Assembly: GCA_003671275.1 (NCBI GenBank)
Contig: QWPB01000160.1
Location: forward strand, 1-54,823
Direction of reading: 5' to 3'
Length of the DNA stretch: 54,823 bases
Source of the DNA: Planctomycetota bacterium
GTDB lineage: Bacteria > Planctomycetota > Planctomycetia > Planctomycetales > Planctomycetaceae
This document shows positions 43,474 through 50,895 of this stretch, piece by piece; within the stretch, counting starts at the first letter, position 1, and the number at the start of each line of letters is the position of its first letter. The position numbers were made by a program, and so were the translations under genes. The notes beneath the pieces are model-generated. The model saw only the letters and a list, made by a program, of their open reading frames with translations. It was not told where the DNA came from and did not search any database.

Positions 43474-44775
43474 CTACGCCCCGACTCCGATCAGCACCGA
43501 AGCCTGGCCCCGGCGGGTGTAGCTCAGCTTCATGAAATGCTTGTTCTCGATCTTTCGTGGCTCACCCACGACCAGGTTCAGACCGCATGTGGGGTCTGGG
43601 GTCCGGCTGCCGAGGGCTGGGTAAAGCACCCCGTCACGCAGGGAGAGAAAGGTCGCCACCAGATCGATGGAACCGCTGCTGGCCCCGGCGTTGCCGTAGA
43701 ACCCCTTGTAGGCCGTCACCGGAACCGAGTGTTCCCCAAAGATCTCACGGATCGCTTCCGCTTCGAACTGATCTTCCAGCCGAGATCCCAGTCCGTGCGC
43801 ATTCACATGTCCGATGTCGGCGGGGGTCAGGCCGGATTGGCGCAGTGCAGCCCGCATTGCATTGACCAATGCCAGTTTAGGCAGCGGCGTACCGTCCCGC
43901 TCCGTCGCACAGGACGATGCCCCGGCAAGCAGGCGACCATAGACATGAGCCCCCCGCGCGGCAGCATGCTCGGAAGTTTCGACAATCACTGTCGCCGCTC
44001 CTTCGCCCACGACCTGCCCCGAACGCTCGGTGTCGAACGGTTTACAGCTGAGTTCCGGGTGAGCGGAATCGTAGCCGACCTGATCCCATTGGCGGGCGTG
44101 AATCGCCTTGGTGGGATGAATTCGGGTTCCGGTTGTCCCGACGATCATGGCGTCGGCGGCTCCCCGGCGGAGCACACTCAGGGCCTCTGCAGCGGTGGCA
44201 TTGGCGGAAGCCTCGTCCATCGTCAGCGAGTTGCTGGGGCCGCGGGCATCGGCGTTAATCGCGATGTGACAGGCAGGCATGTTCGGCAGGTACTTGAGCA
44301 GCCACAGGGGCTCCATCTTGGGCATGCCGATGCCGCCCCACTGCTCAAAGTGGAAATCTCCGTTCTCGTCGGTACAGGCCTTACACGGATCGCTCATCGC
44401 ATCCGGCATGAAGAACATGAGATTGGCCCCGAATTCGACTCCCAGACGGTGCCGATCCACTTTTTCGAGATCCAACCCGCTATCTGTCAGAGCCAGCGTT
44501 GCCGAGGCTGAGCCCATGGCAATCTCGCGGCACATGACTTTGATCCACTTTCGCTGGTCTTTCAACCAGTTCTTTTTCATGGACTCTTCGGTGAAGTCTT
44601 TGACCTCGCCGCCGATCCCGCCGGGAGAGGTGATCCCGTTGTACATGGTGACGGGAGCGATCCCCGACCGCCCGGTCCGCAGGCTTTCCGCAAAGGGCTC
44701 GATTCCGATTCCGATCGGACTCACGACACCCAGACCTGTAACCACTCCAGCGGTTTGAAATGCAACGGAACCCAT
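43474..44775 (-). CDS. Ketosynthase-like protein lacking the catalytic Cys
   Basis: A 433-aa FabF-like thiolase-fold protein (VVTGLGVVSPIGIGIEPFAESL; NADARGPSNSLTMDEASANA; VNAHGLGS; TAYKGFYGNAGASSG). Aligned by eye to FabF, the active Cys, eight residues after the GP, is E188, the first His is kept (H327), K357 is kept, and the second His is N362. The usual FGFGG gate near the C-terminus is also absent. It should not condense acyl chains; it may be a chain-length-factor- or decarboxylase-like partner. Start ATG 44775 has GAAGGTG eight bases upstream. No second, active ketosynthase is in the window. Confidence 0.85.
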   Translation of the reverse strand: MGSVAFQTAGVVTGLGVVSPIGIGIEPFAESLRTGRSGIAPVTMYNGITSPGGIGGEVKDFTEESMKKNWLKDQRKWIKVMCREIAMGSASATLALTDSGLDLEKVDRHRLGVEFGANLMFFMPDAMSDPCKACTDENGDFHFEQWGGIGMPKMEPLWLLKYLPNMPACHIAINADARGPSNSLTMDEASANATAAEALSVLRRGAADAMIVGTTGTRIHPTKAIHARQWDQVGYDSAHPELSCKPFDTERSGQVVGEGAATVIVETSEHAAARGAHVYGRLLAGASSCATERDGTPLPKLALVNAMRAALRQSGLTPADIGHVNAHGLGSRLEDQFEAEAIREIFGEHSVPVTAYKGFYGNAGASSGSIDLVATFLSLRDGVLYPALGSRTPDPTCGLNLVVGEPRKIENKHFMKLSYTRRGQASVLIGVGA

Positions 44776-45203
44776 GAAATCGGCACCTTCTTCGCGGCGT
44801 GGACACCGCCCCCACCCGACCTGCCCCGGAGGCAGACGACAGCGGATGGACGGATTCCACAGCAACCATCAGAGATTGTCCGGTGGTGATTTGCAAGGGA
44901 CAACCCCCAGCGGGCGGTCCCTTGGCAGAATTCTCAGACCGGGACGGGTCGTGCGACACGCATCTGTCAGATTCTGCCGGATGCATCCATGCGGAACAGT
45001 TGGGTTCTCCGGCACAATTCAGTCTGCCATGCTGGCAGTGAATGGCCCGCGAACCGGCTCCTGCCACTTCGTAACTAGCCGCATCACCATATTTTGTATA
45101 GTGTTACATTTCTGAATCGAGTGTTTCTTGATCGGGTACAGGGTTTGCTGATCGTTCTCGTTGGGCCGAAACACCATTCCTCTTCTGTCTGAGGAGCCAG
45201 ATT
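44776..45203. other. 428-base divergent intergenic region
   Basis: This gap separates the ketosynthase-like gene from the Hsp20 pair. It contains an imperfect inverted repeat CACCATA-TTTTG-TATAGTG (45085-45103) whose TATAGT may be a -10, without a good -35, and the hairpin covering the Hsp20 ribosome site. I see no CIRCE element and no gene. Confidence 0.45.
45177..45196 (+). promoter_or_regulatory. Candidate RNA thermometer at the first Hsp20 gene
   Basis: TTCCTC (45177-45182) pairs with GAGGAG (45191-45196), the whole Shine-Dalgarno sequence, around an 8-nt U-rich loop; the ATG follows seven bases later. A stem of 6 bp with one G-U pair is weak enough to open on warming. This is the layout of fourU/ROSE-like thermometers known for small heat-shock genes. 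The role is inferred. Confidence 0.45.
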
Positions 45204-45686
45204 ATGCGAGTTTTTCGTTGGGGCAGCGCCTTCGACGCGTTCCGCGATCTGGAGCGGGAGATGGACCGTCTCCTGCACAACGTCCACATGACCCATGAAG
45301 GGTTGCGAATTGGTCGCCCTTTTCCGGCGGTCAACATCTACGAACTTCAGGACGAGTTCCTCCTCACTGCGGAACTTCCCGGGACGCGCGTCGAGGATCT
45401 GGATCTGAGTGTCTCGAATGGCCTGCTGACCATTCGTGGCAGCCGGACGACCACCGCCGAGGTGGGTGATCACGAATTCCGTCGCAGTGAACGCCCCCAA
45501 GGACGCTGGGAACGCAGCTTTCAACTGCCGGAGCGGGTGCATGACACCGCGATGTTTGCCGAGTTGCAGAACGGGGTGTTGCTGCTCCACCTGCCCAAGG
45601 CCCCTTCGGCACTGGCCCGGCAAATTCCAGTCAGCGACGGAAGCGAAGCATTGATCGAGGCCAACGTCACCCCGGTTCCGGAGTGA
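45204..45686 (+). CDS. Small heat-shock protein Hsp20
   Basis: A 160-aa alpha-crystallin-type holdase that binds unfolding proteins without ATP. The N-terminal region carries FRDLEREMDRLL; the alpha-crystallin domain (about 40-140) has VNIYELQDEFLLTAELPG, the strand NGLLTIRGSR, ERSFQLPERV and AELQNGVLLLHLPKAP. The start has GAGGAG seven bases upstream, masked in a hairpin. It is followed after 69 bases by a second Hsp20 gene, a tandem pair that could form mixed oligomers. Confidence 0.92.
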   Translation: MRVFRWGSAFDAFRDLEREMDRLLHNVHMTHEGLRIGRPFPAVNIYELQDEFLLTAELPGTRVEDLDLSVSNGLLTIRGSRTTTAEVGDHEFRRSERPQGRWERSFQLPERVHDTAMFAELQNGVLLLHLPKAPSALARQIPVSDGSEALIEANVTPVPE

Positions 45687-45755
45687 ATGCCTCCCTCGCC
45701 TCACCCTCTTCCGAATCGTGATGCCATGCGGATCTCTGTACGAGGAGTGTCAGCC

Positions 45756-46166
45756 ATGACTGAATCTGAACCGACAGTTCCCTCAACGATGGCCGCGCCA
45801 CGGGCCGAGGCCACTGCCACCAATCTGCCGCAGCATTGGGTCTGTACTCCGCCGATCGACATCTTCGAAACCCCCGAAGGGCTGGTGTTGCGGGCCGACC
45901 TGCCGGGAGTCACCGCCGAAACACTCGATCTCCAGGTGCAGGACAACAAGCTGACACTTTTGGGTCGGGTAGTACCGCAGGCTCCCGAGGGGGCCCGTCT
46001 GATTCACCAGGAATATCACGTGGGGGATTACGTGCGATCATTCATTCTCAGCGATGATGTCGATCATGATCGAATCACCGCCAAGATCACGAATGGCGTG
46101 CTCGACCTGTTGTTGCCGCGCACTCCGAAACCGGAACCTCGCCGAATCCAGGTGCGAGCCAATTAG
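45756..46166 (+). CDS. Second small heat-shock protein Hsp20
   Basis: A 136-aa Hsp20 with an alpha-crystallin domain (about 28-128): [54 protein letters not shown] and [15 protein letters not shown]. It is quite different in sequence from the upstream Hsp20, so the pair arose long ago. ATG 45756 was chosen because GAGGAG sits eight bases upstream; ATG 45726 in frame is less well placed. No IXI/V tail is seen after the domain. Confidence 0.9.
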   Translation: MTESEPTVPSTMAAPRAEATATNLPQHWVCTPPIDIFETPEGLVLRADLPGVTAETLDLQVQDNKLTLLGRVVPQAPEGARLIHQEYHVGDYVRSFILSDDVDHDRITAKITNGVLDLLLPRTPKPEPRRIQVRAN

Positions 46167-46178
46167 CATTCGGGGCCC

Positions 46179-46673
46179 TTACAGCTGCCCGCCAAACTGC
46201 CGGACACACTCATAGACCGCCGCATTCACCGTACTGGCCAGATTCAGGCTGCGAACTTCCGGATGCATCGGATACCGCAATTCGTGTCCCTGATGAGCCG
46301 CATGCAGCCTCTCGGGTAGCCCGCTCGACTCGCTTCCAAAGACGAGCACATCGCCACGTTGAAACTCTGCCTGCCACGGAGCCTGGGTGCCGTGTTTGGT
46401 AAACAACCAGAAGTTGTGACCGGCCAGCTTTCGTTCGATCTCATCCCAAGTATCAACAGCTTCCCAGTCGAGGTATTGCCAGTAATCCATGCCGGCCCGC
46501 TTCAGATACCGATCATCCAGGCGAAAGCCCAGAGGACGGATCATCCACAGCTTGGCTCCGATGGCCACACAGGTCCGTCCGATATTTCCCGTGTTCTGGG
46601 GAATCTCGGGTTGATACAGGACCACGTGCAACAGCGGAATTCGCTGGGGGAGAGAGGCTGCAGCTGCGTTCAC
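46179..46673 (-). CDS. trmL: tRNA (cytidine/uridine-34-2'-O)-methyltransferase
   Basis: A 164-aa SPOUT methyltransferase of the TrmL/YibK type, which methylates the wobble-base ribose of tRNA-Leu. It shows [16 protein letters not shown], the knot segments [11 protein letters not shown] and [22 protein letters not shown], as in characterised members. It starts with GTG overlapping the stop of the RidA-family gene (GTGA), so the two are translationally coupled. It is convergent with the Hsp20 pair, 12 bases away. Confidence 0.92.
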   Translation of the reverse strand: MNAAAASLPQRIPLLHVVLYQPEIPQNTGNIGRTCVAIGAKLWMIRPLGFRLDDRYLKRAGMDYWQYLDWEAVDTWDEIERKLAGHNFWLFTKHGTQAPWQAEFQRGDVLVFGSESSGLPERLHAAHQGHELRYPMHPEVRSLNLASTVNAAVYECVRQFGGQL

Positions 46674-47134
46674 TCGCCCGTTACCTCAAAGACGAACTCG
46701 ATCTCGACCGGAGCATTCAGTGGCAATGCATTGACACTGACCGAGGTGCGGGCATGTTTGCCGGCATCCCCCAGCAGCTGCACCAGCAGATCACTGGCCC
46801 CGTTGGCAATCTGTGGCTGCCCTGTAAAACCGTCGATGCTCTGGACAAAGACGCCGATCCGCACCACCCGCCGGAGCTTTGCCAGATCTCCAATCTCAGC
46901 CTGCAGGGCTGCCAGCCCGTTCAGCACACACTGCCGCGCACAATCCTTGGCAGCTTCCGCATCCAGATCTCGTGGTACAGCTCCCTGTGCCACCAGCTGG
47001 CCATTGGCAAACGGCAGCTGTCCGCTGACAAAAACCAAGGCTCCTGTACGAACCGTCGGCACGTACGACGCGACCGGCTTGGCAGGAGTGGGAAGTACAA
47101 GTCCCAGTGTATGTAGTTGAGCTTCGATCGACAT
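46670..47134 (-). CDS. RidA/YjgF-family protein
   Basis: A 154-aa member of the YjgF/RidA family, longer than canonical RidA (about 128 aa) and closer to the subgroup starting [17 protein letters not shown]. It has [12 protein letters not shown] and ends [12 protein letters not shown]. Classical RidA deaminates reactive enamines using an Arg in CxxR; here no such Arg is obvious near the C-terminus, so activity is uncertain. GGGAG precedes the ATG. It is coupled to trmL. Confidence 0.88.
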   Translation of the reverse strand: MSIEAQLHTLGLVLPTPAKPVASYVPTVRTGALVFVSGQLPFANGQLVAQGAVPRDLDAEAAKDCARQCVLNGLAALQAEIGDLAKLRRVVRIGVFVQSIDGFTGQPQIANGASDLLVQLLGDAGKHARTSVSVNALPLNAPVEIEFVFEVTGE

Positions 47135-47189
47135 CGTCCACTCCCAGACGCAGTCCGCTGACCACGTGACCGGGATTACCCCGTCGCGA

Positions 47190-47594
47190 TCAAGCAGCCC
47201 GCACCGCTTCCCGTTCCGCCGCAGTCAACACCCGGCGGCCTTCCGAGGTCAGACGATAACGTAACCCGACTTGCCGGTCGACCAATTGGAACTTCAGATA
47301 TCCCAGAGCAATCACCCGTCCATGCAGGGGCGACAACTCAATCATTTCGACCCCTTCCAGCTGGGATACGCGGGCCACCCAGCCTGTGGAGGGGTCATCG
47401 GACTCGGCATTTTCTGCCGTGGCAGTTTCGGTGAGGGATTCGGCGTCAGGAGGTGACAGTACGGCTGGAGATTTGGCAGCCGGAAGCTGGGACTTGCGAT
47501 CCAACGCAAGTTTTTCCTCGGATTCCGCATACGCGGCGAGGAGACGCAGCCAAGCCTCCCGGTTTTGGAGGCATCCCGTTTCAAAGTCGACCAT
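47190..47594 (-). CDS. Hypothetical protein, possible winged-helix C-terminus
   Basis: A 134-aa protein. An N-terminal helical part (about 1-35) and a Ser/Pro/Ala/Glu-rich linker (about 36-70) lead to a C-terminal region (about 70-130; SQLEGVEMIELSPLHGRVIALGYLKFQLVDRQVGLRYRLTSEG in parts) that looks like a small winged-helix or similar domain with a final basic helix. I recognise no family. No clear Shine-Dalgarno precedes the ATG. It is 55 bases downstream-side of the RidA-family gene start and on the same strand. Confidence 0.6.
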   Translation of the reverse strand: MVDFETGCLQNREAWLRLLAAYAESEEKLALDRKSQLPAAKSPAVLSPPDAESLTETATAENAESDDPSTGWVARVSQLEGVEMIELSPLHGRVIALGYLKFQLVDRQVGLRYRLTSEGRRVLTAAEREAVRAA

Positions 47595-47788
47595 GTCGGG
47601 GCTATCGACCGGTCGCGCTTCTCAACTTCGCCTTGCAAAACCCCGCCAGATCAACCCGCAAAATCGCTACGTCTGATTTGCCTGGGACGAACCTCTCAGG
47701 ACCATTGAAAGATGACTCTCACCATTGTGATCGGGTGATCGTGAACTGCGGGACACCTGTTCTCCGTGTACAGGGTGAACGGCCCGGT

Positions 47789-49288
47789 TTACATGGCCGC
47801 TCGTCTTCCCGGTTTGGCCTTCTCGATGTGTTCCATCCCGCAGCCGCCAGCGGTTGGGAGCAGTTTATGCGGGCTGCAGAGGCCATCGGGGTTGAAGACG
47901 TGGCGGATGCCGGACATCACTTCGATGTCGGTTCGCGTGAACAGGTAGTGCCGGTGTTCGTGCGGGGCGTGCAGTTTGCCGTGGGGCGGGGTTTCGCCGG
48001 GGGCGGGGGGGCACATGAAGCTGATCTTTTCGACGCCGATCCCGTGCTCGCCCGTTACGCTGCCGCCGAGTTCGATGCACTTGGATAGGATTGCGTCCCC
48101 GGCTTCGATGACGCGCTGGATCTGGTCCTGGTCCCGTTCATCGAATAGCAGGATCGGGTGGATGTTGCCGTCTCCGGCGTGGAACACGTTCACGATCCGC
48201 AGTTGGTACTTCTCGCCCGTGGCGATGATGAAGTCAAGAATCTGTGGCAGCTTGGTCCGCGGCACGACGCCGTCCTGAGTGCAGTAGCTCGGGGAGAGCC
48301 GACCGATCGCGCCGAACGCTTGCTTGCGGCACTTCCAGAGGAGAGCCCGCTCTTCGGGGGAGTTGGCCGCGCGGACCTCGCGGGCTCCGTTGGCCAGGCA
48401 GAGTTCGACGATCCGTGCCGCCTCGCCATCGACGGCGACTTCCAGACCGTCAACTTCGATCAGCAGCACTGCCCCCGCATCGAGCGGGAAGCCGAACGCG
48501 AACGCTTGTTCGAGAGCCTCGATGATGCCGTTGTCCATCATTTCGAGGGCTGCGGGGACGATCCCGGCCCCGATGATGGCGGAGATGGCCTCGGTCGCGC
48601 TGCGGACGGTGTCAAAGACCCCGAGCATCGTGCGATAGGCCACCGGGTCGCGCGATAGCCGGACCCAGACCTTGGTGACGACGCCGAACGTGCCCTCGCT
48701 ACCAACGAATAGACCGGTCAGGTCATACCCCGGTGTGTCCTCGCAAGGACTGCCGAATTGGACCAGTTCACCGGTCGGCAACACAACCTCGACGGCCAGC
48801 ACGTGATTGACGGTCACGCCGTATTTCAGTGTATGCGGCCCGCCCGAGTTGGTCGCGACATTCCCGCCGATGGTGCAGGCTCCTTGTGACGACGGGTCGG
48901 GGGCGTAGTGAAAACCACTCCCCTTCAAGTGATTCGTCAGATGCACATTGACCAGCCCCGGCTCAACGATCGCATACCGGTCGCGCAGATTGACCTCGAT
49001 GATCTTCCGCATCCGTGTCAGACAGATCATCACCCCGCCGCCGACCGTCAGCGTTCCGCCCGCGAGGCTGGTTCCCGCTCCGCGCGGGACGAACGGCACC
49101 TTGTGCTGGCGACAGACCTTGACGATCTGCTGGACATGCTCGGCGCACGTTGGAAAGACGACCAGGTCCGGCACCCGCTTCTCGACGACATAGCCGTCGC
49201 ACTCATAGACCAGCCGCTCATCGGCCTCGGTCAGAAGGTTCTCATCGCCAACAATCCGGCGCAGTTCCGACAGGAGTTCATTGTCCAT
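47789..49288 (-). CDS. FAD-linked glycolate/lactate oxidase subunit (GlcD-like)
   Basis: A 499-aa VAO-fold flavoprotein like GlcD, oxidising 2-hydroxy acids such as glycolate or D-lactate. FAD-binding marks are PFVPRGAGTSLAGGTL, GGNVATNSGGPHTLKYG and GLFVGSEGTFGVVTKV; the C-terminal region has FHAGDGNIHP and TGEHGIGVEK. Between EKISFMC and FTRTDIEV there is a Pro/His-rich stretch of about 21 residues (near 427-449) not expected from E. coli GlcD. ATG 49288 (GAAGG upstream) is chosen; the frame opens at 49387, next to the preceding stop. GlcE/GlcF partners are not adjacent. Confidence 0.88.
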   Translation of the reverse strand: MDNELLSELRRIVGDENLLTEADERLVYECDGYVVEKRVPDLVVFPTCAEHVQQIVKVCRQHKVPFVPRGAGTSLAGGTLTVGGGVMICLTRMRKIIEVNLRDRYAIVEPGLVNVHLTNHLKGSGFHYAPDPSSQGACTIGGNVATNSGGPHTLKYGVTVNHVLAVEVVLPTGELVQFGSPCEDTPGYDLTGLFVGSEGTFGVVTKVWVRLSRDPVAYRTMLGVFDTVRSATEAISAIIGAGIVPAALEMMDNGIIEALEQAFAFGFPLDAGAVLLIEVDGLEVAVDGEAARIVELCLANGAREVRAANSPEERALLWKCRKQAFGAIGRLSPSYCTQDGVVPRTKLPQILDFIIATGEKYQLRIVNVFHAGDGNIHPILLFDERDQDQIQRVIEAGDAILSKCIELGGSVTGEHGIGVEKISFMCPPAPGETPPHGKLHAPHEHRHYLFTRTDIEVMSGIRHVFNPDGLCSPHKLLPTAGGCGMEHIEKAKPGRRAAM

Positions 49289-49387
49289 GGGGGCCTTCAC
49301 CAGCAAATCATTCAGGGATAGCAGCGATCGATACAGTAGCTCGGATCGATACATCGGGCGAGCCGGGCGGGCAGTGGGAGGCGGCAA

Positions 49388-50704
49388 CTAGCGACGCAGA
49401 GCAGCCGGACCGACCAGCGGCTGGACCCAAGCCCGCTGCGGTTCGCCTGTCTCACTGGGGTTCGGATGGACTGCTGACGAGGTCACGCGGGCCCGAACAT
49501 ACAGTTCATCTCCGGTCAGTTTGTAGGTGGCTTCGGTCCCATCGATTGTGGCGAGGGTCTGGCCGATCTCTTTCGAGTACCGCCGCGTGGCCCGGACTTC
49601 TTGCCCGTCCTTATCAAGGACCGGTTCACTGGCCGGGTTGTACCCCTTGCGGGTTCCGATGAACTCAATCATATAGGTCTCTCCCGCCACCGGTTGGACA
49701 TGCACGGTCATCTCGGTTTCCGTGGTCGATACGCGTGACAGGGTCACCCCGCTGCTGGCGTAGAACCGTCCAGCTTCCAGCGACTCGATCAACGCCTCGG
49801 GCGTTAGTTCCTTGGCCAGAACCTGCACCCAGCCGCGACCGGGTTCGGCTCCCCGGCTGGGGATCTTGTGGTAGTCGTGACCATCGTCTGTGGCGATGCC
49901 ATACATCACCGGCAACCCCAGTTCGCCCAGTCGCTTGGTCAGTACGATGTCCCAGAACGGTTCGAGTCCCGCATGTGTGGCATCCCCGGTGTTATGCACT
50001 CCCGGGTGCCCGTTATAGACCTCGAAAAACCGTTCGCCGATCACGCGCATCAGGTCTTCGGCGGTCACACCATACCCGAAATTGGGATGATTCAAGTGAA
50101 TCATCATCGGCTGTCCGGTCCGCTCTCGCTGGGCGATCAGGGCGTTCACGTTGTTCTGCATGACATCCGACACGCTGGTTCCGCCCCGTGGTGCGATGGC
50201 TTCCCGCAGATTGCTGGCGTTCATGTGAATGGGAGCGGTCATAAACCGGTCGGTGATCTCCTCCCCCTGAATCAGCAGATACTTCCCAGGCTGATTGAAC
50301 CTCGCTGCCACTTCGTCATACCGCCGCAGCCGGACTTCCAACACACCCTCCCGGGTTCGCTCCTCGATCCAATCAGGGAATTGCTGTTTCAATTTGTCGA
50401 AAGCGGCTCGCTTGCCCTTGGTCTTGTCGACCACCACCCAGCGTTCGGTGTCAGCCAGCACGTTGTGATCCGTAAAGACCAGGAATTGATAGCCCGCCTG
50501 CTGATACCACCGGGCGATCGATTCCAGATAGTCATCTCCGTCACTCCAGTGCGAGTGCGTATGCATATTACCGCGATACCAGCGGAGGGTGGCGCTGGCC
50601 TCCAGAGTATCGGCTTGCGCAGGAGCAATCGGGGTGACCAAGGCCACACCCCCGCACAGGAGCAAGCCCAGAGCCAGCAGGACGAAACATGCTGAACGGG
50701 TCAT
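49388..50704 (-). CDS. Exported PHP-type phosphoesterase-like protein
   Basis: A 438-aa protein with a signal peptide (about 1-30, ending APAQA) and a PHP-like metal site: NMHTHSHWSDG, FTDHN, QGEEI, HLNHPNFGYG, YNGHPGV and GIATDDGHDYH provide the expected His/Asp/Glu ligands. The C-terminal third is beta-rich and may be a separate domain. PHP proteins are metal phosphoesterases; being exported, this one probably hydrolyses an external phosphate ester. ATG 50704 fits the signal peptide with GGAGAGG just upstream. It is 99 bases upstream of glcD on the same strand. Confidence 0.82.
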   Translation of the reverse strand: MTRSACFVLLALGLLLCGGVALVTPIAPAQADTLEASATLRWYRGNMHTHSHWSDGDDYLESIARWYQQAGYQFLVFTDHNVLADTERWVVVDKTKGKRAAFDKLKQQFPDWIEERTREGVLEVRLRRYDEVAARFNQPGKYLLIQGEEITDRFMTAPIHMNASNLREAIAPRGGTSVSDVMQNNVNALIAQRERTGQPMMIHLNHPNFGYGVTAEDLMRVIGERFFEVYNGHPGVHNTGDATHAGLEPFWDIVLTKRLGELGLPVMYGIATDDGHDYHKIPSRGAEPGRGWVQVLAKELTPEALIESLEAGRFYASSGVTLSRVSTTETEMTVHVQPVAGETYMIEFIGTRKGYNPASEPVLDKDGQEVRATRRYSKEIGQTLATIDGTEATYKLTGDELYVRARVTSSAVHPNPSETGEPQRAWVQPLVGPAALRR

Positions 50705-50895
50705 CAGCCTCTCCGAATCCGAGTGCGAACTTTCAGGAACCAACCTCTCGACGGACGCAGCTGGGCAGCCGGACCGCCTAGGAATCGATCCCAAAGGATA
50801 GCAGGTCTCGCCTAAAATGCCCCAGCGTGCATAGAATCCCAGCCGAGGTGGAACTGTCGCATGGGCATGCTCCCCCACTGAAGGAGTTGGCAGAG

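Noticed and set aside
44776-45203. CIRCE (HrcA) operator before the Hsp20 genes
   Set aside because: The TTAGCACTC-N9-GAGTGCTAA pattern was looked for and not found.
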